From positions 2,294,001 through 2,358,000 of the forward strand of contig NZ_CP039435.1 in assembly GCF_005484585.1 (NCBI RefSeq): a stretch of 64,000 bases of DNA, written 5' to 3'. Origin of the DNA: Brevundimonas sp. SGAir0440 (GTDB taxonomy: Bacteria > Pseudomonadota > Alphaproteobacteria > Caulobacterales > Caulobacteraceae). Position numbers and translations under genes: made by a program. Below, in pieces: positions 56,935 through 64,000 of this stretch; positions within the stretch are counted from its first letter, which is position 1; the number at the start of each line of letters is the position of its first letter. The notes under the pieces are model-generated. The model made no database searches and was not told the origin of the DNA. It was given only the letters and a program-made list of their open reading frames with translations.

Positions 56935-58005
56935 CTACCCTTTGTTGAACCTGGCGAACGAAGCCGCCGCGGTGGACTGGCGTTCGACCAGGATCGGCCG
57001 AACGATTTCGCAAGCGGTGTCCGTGGCGTCGGCGGTCGCGCCGGCCTGAACCAGGCCGATCAGGCGTTCGACGCCCCTTCGGCCGATTTCCGCGATGTTG
57101 ACGCGCATGGTGGTCAGCGCAGGCCGCATCAGGGCCGCGATCGGCACGTCGTCGAAGCCGACGACGGCGATGTCTTCGGGGCAGCGCACGCCGGCCTCCT
57201 GGAAGGCCAGAAGCGCGCCCACGGCCATCATGTCGTTGGCGGCGAAGACGGCGTCGGGCCGCTCTATCATGGCCAGCAACTGGGTCGCGGCGCGGTGGCC
57301 CGAGGCCTGAGAGAAGTCGCCCTCGACGATGATCGGGTCATGGCCGTCGAGCGCCGCCGTGTATCCAGCCGCACGCGTGTCCGCCTCGATGTTGCCGGCG
57401 GCGCCGCGAATGTGAGCGATTCGCCTGCGACCGGTGGACCGCAGATGCTGGACCGCGCCGACAGCGCCGCCGTGGTTATCGATCATGATGGACGCCCGGC
57501 CCGGCTCGGCCGCGCCGCCGTTCATCAGCAGGACCGGCATCCGACCGGCGAACTCGGACGACAGGTTTGCGGCGCCCAGATGAGGCGACAGCACGATCAT
57601 GCCGTCGACCCGCCCGCGCATCGAGCGCACGGCGGCCAGGGTGTCTTCGGCGCCGTCATGCGAACTGGAGACGATCAGATGCTTGCCGTGGGCGCGGGCG
57701 GCCAGATCCATGCCCCGGATCAGCTCGGAGAAGAACTCGCCGAACAGGTCGGGCAGGATGACGCCGATCGTGTCGTTCTTGCTCGTCGACAGGCTGCGGG
57801 CGCCGAAATGCGGGACGTAGCGAAGGTCTTCGACCGCATCGAGCACGCGCTGGCGCGTCGCGTCCGACGTCACGCCCAAGCCGTTCAACACACGAGAGAC
57901 AGAAGCCACCGACACATTGGCGCGTTCAGCCACGTCGCGCATGGTGGCGGCCTTGGCGAAGGGCTGGCCCTCCTGCCGTGCAGACGCAGCGCTAGGCGCG
58001 GCCAT
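56935..58005 (-). CDS. LacI family transcriptional regulator
   Basis: 356-residue regulator. The helix-turn-helix is ATMRDVAERANVSVASVSRVLNG near residues 20-45, here in parts MRDVAERANVSVAS and VSRVLNG. A hinge and periplasmic-binding-like sensor follow (TIGVILPDLFGEFFSELIRG; GMIVLSPHLG; AAGYTAALDGH; DAVFAANDMMAVGALLAFQ; VVGFDDVPIAAL). The start is ATG 58005, or TTG 58011, which has better ribosome spacing (GGGAG seven bases away). A palindromic operator lies about 70 bases upstream, so it probably represses itself and the TBDR behind it, and the distant MalK-type ATPase. The inducer is unknown. Confidence 0.93.
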   Translation of the reverse strand: MAAPSAASARQEGQPFAKAATMRDVAERANVSVASVSRVLNGLGVTSDATRQRVLDAVEDLRYVPHFGARSLSTSKNDTIGVILPDLFGEFFSELIRGMDLAARAHGKHLIVSSSHDGAEDTLAAVRSMRGRVDGMIVLSPHLGAANLSSEFAGRMPVLLMNGGAAEPGRASIMIDNHGGAVGAVQHLRSTGRRRIAHIRGAAGNIEADTRAAGYTAALDGHDPIIVEGDFSQASGHRAATQLLAMIERPDAVFAANDMMAVGALLAFQEAGVRCPEDIAVVGFDDVPIAALMRPALTTMRVNIAEIGRRGVERLIGLVQAGATADATDTACEIVRPILVERQSTAAASFARFNKG

Positions 58006-58071
58006 GTCCAATCGAATTCTCCCTGCTCCCTATCGTCCCGGCCCCCTTTTCGAAGATCCGTCGATAAGCGA

Positions 58072-58085
58072 TGTAAGCGGTTACA
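58072..58085. promoter_or_regulatory. LacI-type operator upstream of the lacI-type gene
   Basis: TGTAAGCGGTTACA has arms TGTAA/TTACA and a central mismatch pair. It matches the site at 44910-44923 in 12 of 14 positions. It lies in a 356-base gap before mmsB, in which the only other feature I see is the mmsB terminator. Confidence 0.75.
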
Positions 58086-58305
58086 TGACACAGGAGTAAT
58101 GCACGCCGCAAGCGCCGTTCGGCCACATTTCAGGCGATTTTGAGGCTCTGCTGGAGCCGTGCCAACGTGCAAGAAAAGCTAAGTCGCTGCTTTGACTGCG
58201 CTCTTTACAGGCTCGTCCGGCGGAGGAGACAAGGCGAATGCGGCAGGCGCGCGCCTTGGTCGCACTATCAGCTGGCAATCCGCGTCGCGGCTGCGGCTGC
58301 ATACG

Positions 58306-58337
58306 AAAAGGCCCGCGCCGCCGAAGCTGCACGGGCC
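58306..58337 (-). terminator. Terminator of the valine-catabolism operon
   Basis: On the minus strand a 9-bp stem with one G-T pair (58310-58318 with 58329-58337) is followed by TTTT (58306-58309), 25 bases after the mmsB stop. Confidence 0.7.
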
Positions 58338-58361
58338 GCAATCACGATGCGAAAGACGAAT

Positions 58362-59264
58362 CTATGCCAGCTTAAGCTCATCCAGCTTGCCGCGCAGCAT
58401 CTGCAACATGGCGGAGAAATCGCGGCCGCCGTGCCCGATCCCGTCGAACAGGGCGTAAAGCGCCTCGGCCTGCGCGCCCAACGGCGTCGAGGCGCCGGAT
58501 TTCGCCGCTGCGTCCTGGGCCAGCTTCAGGTCCTTCAACATCATGGCCGTGGCGAACCCGCCCTGATAGTCGCGGTTGGACGGCGCGGTCGGCACCGGAC
58601 CCGGCCAGGGATAGTAGCTGGTAACGCTCCAGCACTGACCCGACGACTTGGACGCGATCTCGAAGAACCGTTCGGGATCCAGGCCCAGCTTTTCGGCCAG
58701 GGCGATGGCCTCGCACGTGCCCAGCATGGAGATGCCGAGCAGCATGTTGTTGCAGATCTTGGCCGCCTGCCCTGCGCCATGATCGCCAGCGCGGATGGTG
58801 ATGCGGCTCATGGGTTCCAGCGCCGCCTCGACGCGGGCGAAGTCGCCCTCATCGCAGCCGACCATGAATGCTAGCGTACCCGCATCCGCCGCCGCGGTGC
58901 CGCCTGAGACGGGCGCGTCGGCAAAGGCGTAACCGGCCGATTTGGCAAGACCGGCGACCTTGCGCGCGGTTTCGACGTCGATGGTCGAACAGTCGAGCAG
59001 CAGGGCGGTCGACGGCGCCGCGCCGACGATCTGTTCGGAATAGACCTTCAGCACGTGCGGCCCGGCCGGCAGCATGGTGATGACGACTTCGGCGTCCTTG
59101 ACCGCCTCGGCGACCGATCCGACCGCGACGCAACCTGCCGCTCCGGCCCGTTCCAGCGCCTGCGCCGACAAATCGAAGGCGGCGACTGCATGGCCCGCCT
59201 TGGCCTGGTTCGCGGCCATGCCGCCGCCCATATTGCCCAGGCCGATGAAGGCGATCTTGGTCAT
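58362..59264 (-). CDS. mmsB: 3-hydroxyisobutyrate dehydrogenase
   Basis: 300-residue beta-hydroxyacid dehydrogenase oxidising 3-hydroxyisobutyrate to methylmalonate semialdehyde with NAD in valine breakdown. The N-terminal dinucleotide motif is IAFIGLGNMGGGMA. LDCSTIDVETARKVA, DAPVSGGTAAADAGTL and the catalytic Lys segment GAGQAAKICNNMLLGI are diagnostic. ATG 59264 has GGGAGAG upstream. It is the last gene of the operon, 52 bases after the hydrolase gene, with a REP-like hairpin between them. Confidence 0.95.
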   Translation of the reverse strand: MTKIAFIGLGNMGGGMAANQAKAGHAVAAFDLSAQALERAGAAGCVAVGSVAEAVKDAEVVITMLPAGPHVLKVYSEQIVGAAPSTALLLDCSTIDVETARKVAGLAKSAGYAFADAPVSGGTAAADAGTLAFMVGCDEGDFARVEAALEPMSRITIRAGDHGAGQAAKICNNMLLGISMLGTCEAIALAEKLGLDPERFFEIASKSSGQCWSVTSYYPWPGPVPTAPSNRDYQGGFATAMMLKDLKLAQDAAAKSGASTPLGAQAEALYALFDGIGHGGRDFSAMLQMLRGKLDELKLA

Positions 59265-59293
59265 GGTCTCTCTCCCTTTTTGTCGTCCGCTCA

Positions 59294-59311
59294 TCCCCGC
59301 GAAAGCGGGGA
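59294..59311. repeat. REP-like hairpin in the hydrolase-mmsB gap
   Basis: TCCCCGC-GAAA-GCGGGGA is a perfect 7-bp stem with a GAAA loop. Short elements with the core CCGCGAAAGCGG, which translate to fragments like PAFAGM, recur in many Caulobacter and Brevundimonas genomes (from memory). Only one copy is recognised in this window. Confidence 0.6.
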
Positions 59312-59316
59312 CGTGG

Positions 59317-60366
59317 TCAGGCCAGCGGCGTCCATTTTTCATTGTCCGGCAGCGGCGCGAACAGCGCATCCAGCGTCTCGTTGGTAACGCCCGACAGGTC
59401 CGCCGGGGACCATTTCGGCGCATTATCCTTGTCCACGATCACTGCCCGCACGCCTTCCTGGAAGTCGTGGGTGCGCACCACGCGGCCGCCCAGGGCGTAT
59501 TCCATCGTCATATTATCGGCGAAGCTGTTCAGCGTTGCGCCCGTCCGGATCTGGCGCAGCGAGACCTTCAGCGACTGTGGCGACTTGGTCTTCAGCGTTT
59601 CCAACTGCTGCAGCGCCCAGTCCGAGCCGTCCGCCTCAAGCGCCTGGAAAATTTCCTCAACCGTGTCGAAGGCGAACAGCCGGTCGATGGCCTCGCGGTG
59701 GGCCGACAGCGGTGCAGGCCCCGCGTCCCCGGCGTGGCGCGCCACGACCGACGACGGATCGGCGGCCTCGCCCATCAGATCGGCCTTCAGCGCCTCGACG
59801 CGATCTGCGGGCACGAAGTGCGTGTGGATGCCCAGGGCCACCGTATCCGCCGCCTTAAGCCGCGCGCCCGTCAGCGCCAGCCAGACGCCGGTCTGGCCCG
59901 GCAGGCGCGGCAGGAACCAGCCGCCGCCCACGTCGGGGAACAGGCCGATCCCGGTCTCGGGCATGGCGTAGGTGGTGCGCTCGGTCGCCACACGAAGGTT
60001 GGCCGGCTCGGAAATGCCGACCCCGCCGCCCATGACGATGCCGTCCACGATGGCGACGATCGGCTTGGGATAGTCGAACATCAGGTGGTTCAACCGATAT
60101 TCGGCCAGGAAGAAGGCCTTGGCCTCCGACGCATCGCCCGCACCGCTTTCGGCGATCATGCGAATGTCGCCGCCCGCGCAAAAACCCCGCTCGCCGGCGT
60201 GGTCTATAAGTATGGAGGAGACGGAGGGATTTGAACGCCAGGCCAGCAGCGCCTCCGTCAACGTCTCGCACATCGCCCGGTTCAGCGCGTGGATCGCCTT
60301 GGGTCGGTTCAGGGTGATGCGACCGATGCCATTTTCGATGCGGGTGACAACCTCGGCCTCGCTCAC
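59317..60366 (-). CDS. 3-hydroxyisobutyryl-CoA hydrolase
   Basis: 349-residue crotonase-fold thioesterase giving free 3-hydroxyisobutyrate in valine degradation. RITLNRPKAIHALNRAM, FCAGGDIRMIAESG and IVMGGGVGISEPANLRVATE are characteristic. The Glu-Asp pair region (AMPETGIGLFPDVGGGWFLPRL) and long C-terminal half with TMEYALGGRVVRTHDFQEGVRAVIVDKD separate it from ordinary enoyl-CoA hydratases. The start is GTG 60366, overlapping the stop of the acyl-CoA dehydrogenase gene (GTGA). Confidence 0.92.
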   Translation of the reverse strand: MSEAEVVTRIENGIGRITLNRPKAIHALNRAMCETLTEALLAWRSNPSVSSILIDHAGERGFCAGGDIRMIAESGAGDASEAKAFFLAEYRLNHLMFDYPKPIVAIVDGIVMGGGVGISEPANLRVATERTTYAMPETGIGLFPDVGGGWFLPRLPGQTGVWLALTGARLKAADTVALGIHTHFVPADRVEALKADLMGEAADPSSVVARHAGDAGPAPLSAHREAIDRLFAFDTVEEIFQALEADGSDWALQQLETLKTKSPQSLKVSLRQIRTGATLNSFADNMTMEYALGGRVVRTHDFQEGVRAVIVDKDNAPKWSPADLSGVTNETLDALFAPLPDNEKWTPLA

Positions 60367-61499
60367 TTGGTCATCTCCCGCGCAATGATCACCCGCATGA
60401 TCTCGTTGGTGCCTTCCAGAATGCGATGAACCCTCAGGTCGCGCACGATCCGTTCCAGCGGATAGTCCTTCAGATAGCCATAGCCGCCGTGCAGTTGCAG
60501 AGCCTCGTCGGCGATCTGGAAACAGGCGTCCGTGGCCAGCCGCTTGGCCATGGCGCACCATTTGGTCTTTTCCGGGTGGTCGGTGTCGATGGCCCAGGCG
60601 CCGCGCAACACCATCAGACGCGCCGCCTCCAGGTCCGTGGCCATGTCCGCCAGGCGGAACTGCAGCGCCTGGAACTCGCCGATCGGACGGCCGAACTGTT
60701 TGCGGGTGGCGACGTACGCCTGCGCCGTCTCCAGCGCCAGCCGCGCCCCGCCCAGCGAACAGGCGGCGATATTCAGGCGCCCGCCGTCCAGACCGGCCAT
60801 GGCGTAGCGGAAGCCCGCCCCCTCTTCGCCCAGCAGGTTGGCGACCGGCACGCGACAGTCGTCGAACTGGACGATGGCGGTCGGTTGGGCGTTCCAGCCC
60901 ATCTTCTTTTCCTGCGCGCCGAACGACAGGCCGGGCGTGCCAGCCTCGACCACGATCGCGCTGACGCCCTTCGGACCCTCGCCGCCCGTGCGGACCATGA
61001 CGACATAGACGTCGGACGTGCCTGCGCCGGAGATGAAGGCCTTGGACCCGTTCAGCACATAGTGGTCGCCGTCGCGCACGGCCGTGGTCCGCAGCGCCGC
61101 CGCATCCGACCCCGAGCCCGGCTCGGTCAAGCAATAGGAGGCGATCTTCTCCATCCCCACCAGCGACGGCACGAACCGGCCGCGCAGATCGTCCGACCCG
61201 AACCGATCGATCATCCACGTCGCCATATTGTGGATCGAGATGAAGGCCGCCGTCGCCACGTCGCCGCGCGACAGCTCTTCGAAAATCACCGCCGCCTCGA
61301 CCCGGCCCAGGGCCATGCCGCCGTGCTCCTCAGCCGTATAGATGCCGCAGAAGCCCATTTCGGCCGCCTGTTTCATCACCTCGACGGGGAAATGCTTGTC
61401 CTCGTCCCAGCGCGCCGAATGGGGCGCCAGTTCAGCCTCGGCGAAGGCGCGAGCGGCGTCCTGAATGGCGCGCTGATCGTCGTTGAGAGCGAAATCCAT
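60363..61499 (-). CDS. Acyl-CoA dehydrogenase, probable isobutyryl-CoA dehydrogenase
   Basis: 378-residue flavoprotein. The three ACAD parts are visible: an N-terminal helical domain (MDFALNDDQRAIQDAARAFA), the FAD-binding middle (ASYCLTEPGSGSDAAAL; FISGAGTSDVYVVMVRT) and the C-terminal bundle (RKQFGRPIGEFQALQFRLADM; LQLHGGYGYLKDYPLERIVRD). The last motif, RILEGTNEIMR, has the usual catalytic Glu position of short-chain ACADs. The substrate, isobutyryl-CoA, is inferred from the operon (mmsA, hydrolase, mmsB). It starts seven bases after mmsA. Confidence 0.92.
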   Translation of the reverse strand: MDFALNDDQRAIQDAARAFAEAELAPHSARWDEDKHFPVEVMKQAAEMGFCGIYTAEEHGGMALGRVEAAVIFEELSRGDVATAAFISIHNMATWMIDRFGSDDLRGRFVPSLVGMEKIASYCLTEPGSGSDAAALRTTAVRDGDHYVLNGSKAFISGAGTSDVYVVMVRTGGEGPKGVSAIVVEAGTPGLSFGAQEKKMGWNAQPTAIVQFDDCRVPVANLLGEEGAGFRYAMAGLDGGRLNIAACSLGGARLALETAQAYVATRKQFGRPIGEFQALQFRLADMATDLEAARLMVLRGAWAIDTDHPEKTKWCAMAKRLATDACFQIADEALQLHGGYGYLKDYPLERIVRDLRVHRILEGTNEIMRVIIAREMTK

Positions 61500-61506
61500 G
61501 ACGGCC

Positions 61507-63009
61507 TCAGCGCATCGTCGGAATGACGAACGAGCTGTCCGAATGCTCCAGCGCCGAGTCCGGCCAGCGGGCCGTCACGGTCTTGGTCTTGGTCCAGAAG
61601 CGGACGCCCTCCATGCCGTGCTGGTTGATGTCGCCAAAGGCCGAACGCTTCCAGCCGCCAAAGGTATGATAGGCGACCGGCACCGGGATCGGCACATTGA
61701 TCCCGACCATGCCGACATTGACCCGGGCGGCGAAGTCGCGCGCCGCGCGGCCGTTCTGGGTGAAGATGGCGACGCCGTTGCCGTATTGGTGGTTCGACGG
61801 CAGGGCCAGCGCCTCCTCGAACGTCTCGGCGCGCACGATCTGCAGCACCGGACCGAAGATTTCCTCCTGATAGGACGACATCTCGGGCTTCACATGGTCG
61901 AACAGCGACGGACCGATGAAATAGCCCTTCTCGTGACCTTGCAGGCTGAAGTCGCGACCGTCGACGACCAGTTCGGCGCCTTCCTGCACGCCTTTTTCGA
62001 TCCAGCCCGCGACACGCTCGCGATGCTGGGCCGTGACGACGGGGCCATAGTGGGCGCCCGCATCGGTCGAGACGCCGACCCGCATCGAGGGGATTTCTGC
62101 GACCATCCGCTCGCGCAGTTCGTCGGCGGTCTTCTTGCCGACCGGCACCACGACCGGCAGCGCCATGCAGCGTTCGCCCGCCGAACCATAGGCCGCGCCC
62201 GACAGATCCTTGATGACCTGATCCATGTCGGCGTCGGGCAGGACGATGCCGTGGTTCTTGGCGCCGCCCATCGCCTGGACGCGCTTATGGTTGGCGGCGC
62301 CCGTCTGATAGACATAGTGGGCGATGTCGGACGAACCGACGAAGCTGACGGCGTGAACCAGCGGATGGGTCAGGATGGCGTCGACCGCCGTCTTGTCGCC
62401 ATGCACCACGTTCAGCACGCCGTTCGGCGCCCCGGCTTCCAGCATCAGTTCGGCCAGACGCACCGGCACCGACGGATCGCGCTCGGACGGCTTCAGGACA
62501 AAGGTGTTGCCCACCGCGATGGCCACGCCGAACATCCACATCGGGATCATGGCCGGGAAGTTGAACGGGGTGATGCCCGCCACAACGCCCAGCGGCTGAC
62601 GCATCGAATAGACGTCGATGCCGGGGCCGGCGCCTTGAGTATATTCGCCCTTCAGCGCGTGCGGGATGCCGCAGGCGAACTCGATCACTTCCAGGCCGCG
62701 TTGAATGTCGCCCTTGGAATCGGCGATGACCTTGCCGTGTTCGCTGGACAGCAGTTCGGCCAGTTCGTCCATTCGCGCCTCGACCAGGCGTTTGAAGTCG
62801 AACATGACGCGGGCGCGGCGCTGGGGATTGGTCGAAGCCCAACCGTCAAACGCGTTCTGCGCCGCCTGGACCGCTCGATCGACCTCGCCCGTGGTCGCCA
62901 GTTGCACGCGAGCCTGCACATCCCCGGTGTTGGGATTGAACACGTCGCTGAATCGTCCGGACGCGCCGTCGAAAGCCGCACCGTCGATGAAGTGGCGAAT
63001 GTCGCGCAT
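61507..63009 (-). CDS. mmsA: Methylmalonate-semialdehyde dehydrogenase (CoA-acylating)
   Basis: 500-residue aldehyde dehydrogenase that converts methylmalonate semialdehyde to propionyl-CoA, ending valine catabolism. The N-terminal NPNTGDVQARVQLAT, ITPFNFPAMIPMWMFGVAIA, VGSSDIAHYVYQTGAA, the catalytic Cys in SAGERCMALPVVVPVG and the end VGINVPIPVPVAYHTFGGWK match MmsA closely. ATG 63009 is chosen by family start (MRDIRHFIDG), with AGGGA ten bases upstream. It is the first gene of the operon and diverges from the LysR gene. Confidence 0.96.
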   Translation of the reverse strand: MRDIRHFIDGAAFDGASGRFSDVFNPNTGDVQARVQLATTGEVDRAVQAAQNAFDGWASTNPQRRARVMFDFKRLVEARMDELAELLSSEHGKVIADSKGDIQRGLEVIEFACGIPHALKGEYTQGAGPGIDVYSMRQPLGVVAGITPFNFPAMIPMWMFGVAIAVGNTFVLKPSERDPSVPVRLAELMLEAGAPNGVLNVVHGDKTAVDAILTHPLVHAVSFVGSSDIAHYVYQTGAANHKRVQAMGGAKNHGIVLPDADMDQVIKDLSGAAYGSAGERCMALPVVVPVGKKTADELRERMVAEIPSMRVGVSTDAGAHYGPVVTAQHRERVAGWIEKGVQEGAELVVDGRDFSLQGHEKGYFIGPSLFDHVKPEMSSYQEEIFGPVLQIVRAETFEEALALPSNHQYGNGVAIFTQNGRAARDFAARVNVGMVGINVPIPVPVAYHTFGGWKRSAFGDINQHGMEGVRFWTKTKTVTARWPDSALEHSDSSFVIPTMR

Positions 63010-63126
63010 GGCCTGGGTGTCCCTGTTGGTTCTTTTGTTGCGGCTATGGCTATCACCCCAGCGCGCGGGTCGATAATGCAAAGTTGCAGGCAACATTCTG
63101 CGTTTTTGCAAGCTAGCTAGACGGCC
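63010..63126. promoter_or_regulatory. Divergent mmsA / lysR control region
   Basis: A 117-base AT-richer gap. It carries TGCAA at 63077 and TTGCA at 63084 and 63106, close to the LysR start, which could be LysR binding sites. Confidence 0.5.
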
Positions 63127-64000
63127 ATGTACGACTGGGACGATCTGCGCATCTTCATCGCTGCGGCGCGCGCAGGCTCGCTGGGCGGTGCGGCGCAGCG
63201 GTTGGGCGTCGACGCCGCCACGGTCGGGCGTCGGGTCGCCCGGCTGGAAAGCGCGCTGAAATCCACCCTGGTCGTCCGCTCGACCACCGGGCTTCAGCTG
63301 ACCGCCGCCGGCGCCCAACTGCTCGATATCGGTCTGGAGGCCGAAAGCGCGATGGAGGCCGCCGGCCGCGTGACCCAGCCCGACGCGCCCGCCGGTGTGG
63401 TGCGCGTCAGCGCGTCCGAAGGGTTTGGCGTCACCCTGATGGCGCCCGCCCTGCCCGCGCTGCGTCTGGCGCATCCGGGTCTGAGGATCGAGCTGGCGGC
63501 CACCTCCGGCTTCCTATCCCCGACGCGCCGAGAGGTCGATATGGCCATCACCCTGGCCGCGCCGCATGCCGCACGCCTGATCGTCGAGCCGCTGACGCCG
63601 TATCAACTGGCCCTCTACGCCTCGCCCGATCATCTGAACCGCAACGGCGTTCCGAACACTGTCGATGACCTGAGCCGCTTCGACATCGTCGGCTATATCG
63701 ACGATCTGATCTATGCGCCCGAGCTGCGCTATCTCGACGAAGTCCAGCCGGGCCTCGCCCCCCACGTCGCCTCGTCGTCGATCCGGGCGCAGCGTGAAAT
63801 CATCGCCGCCGGGGGCGGCGTCGGGGTCCTGCCGTGCTTTCTGGCCGAGGGTCTGGTGCGCGTGCTGCCGTCGATCCTGATCGAACGTCGCTTCTGGCTA
63901 GCCACCCACCGCGACGTCCACGACACCGCGCGTCTGCGCACCGTGCGTTCGTGGCTGAAGACCCTGTGCCAAGAACAACAGTCCAGCTTGAGGCCATTCT
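63127..64000 (+). CDS. LysR family transcriptional regulator, C-terminus cut by window edge
   Basis: 291 codons are present with no stop before the edge. The N-terminal winged helix reads DLRIFIAAARAGSLGGAAQRLGVDAATVGRRVARLE. The substrate-binding domain follows (VRVSASEGFGVTLMAPALPALRLAHPGLRIEL; AGGGVGVLPCFLAEG). LysR proteins are about 300 residues long, so nearly all of it is here. It is transcribed away from mmsA and is a probable regulator of the valine-catabolism operon. The inducer is unknown. Confidence 0.9.
   Translation, partial: MYDWDDLRIFIAAARAGSLGGAAQRLGVDAATVGRRVARLESALKSTLVVRSTTGLQLTAAGAQLLDIGLEAESAMEAAGRVTQPDAPAGVVRVSASEGFGVTLMAPALPALRLAHPGLRIELAATSGFLSPTRREVDMAITLAAPHAARLIVEPLTPYQLALYASPDHLNRNGVPNTVDDLSRFDIVGYIDDLIYAPELRYLDEVQPGLAPHVASSSIRAQREIIAAGGGVGVLPCFLAEGLVRVLPSILIERRFWLATHRDVHDTARLRTVRSWLKTLCQEQQSSLRPF

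Overview
The window comes from a GC-rich alphaproteobacterium. Gene content and order point to Caulobacteraceae, most likely Brevundimonas: many TonB-dependent receptors (TBDRs), a rplI/dnaB/alr/radA/cvpA/purF neighbourhood, a DUF6249/ECF sigma module and an HWE histidine kinase. This placement is inferred from protein families and synteny; no database search was possible. I saw no insertion sequence, prophage, rRNA or CRISPR array.

Layout. (1) 1-9.6 kb is translation-centred: tRNA-Tyr, tRNA-Gly and tuf in one minus-strand unit, rlmB on the other strand, a TerC/rhodanese pair, then a DUF1489-MATE-metG-2OG oxygenase unit. A truncated lipoprotein esterase runs off the left edge. (2) 9.6-15.2 kb holds leucine/isovalerate catabolism (mccB, liuC, mccA), interrupted by an antisense 2OG oxygenase gene. 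(3) 15.4-30.6 kb is a core cluster (rpsF-rpsR-rplI, dnaB, alr, radA, cvpA, purF) into which two paralogous TBDRs and a small secreted protein are inserted. (4) 30.6-36 kb holds envelope and GTPase genes (YfgM-like, bamB, der, Nudix) and panB. (5) 36-42 kb is regulatory: an ECF sigma operon, a HWE kinase, a winged-helix regulator and small enzymes. (6) 42-58 kb is a carbohydrate-utilisation locus. (7) 58-64 kb is a valine-catabolism operon (mmsA, isobutyryl-CoA dehydrogenase, HIBYL-CoA hydrolase, mmsB) with a divergent LysR regulator.

The most interesting region is 44.9-58.1 kb. A LacI regulator and an Oar-type TBDR are followed by a hairpin terminator. Then comes a tightly overlapping operon: a Tat-exported GH144/PF10091-type glycosidase, an ABC solute-binding lipoprotein, two permeases and a 1071-residue exported six-hairpin glycosidase with lectin-like N-terminal modules. 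The MalK-type ATPase gene faces the end of this operon from the opposite strand. The two outer transcription units carry the same palindromic LacI-type operator (44910-44923 and 58072-58085), so the importer halves appear to form one regulon. GH144 enzymes act on beta-1,2-glucan, so uptake and breakdown of beta-1,2-linked glucan or sophoro-oligosaccharides is the leading hypothesis. The substrate is inference.
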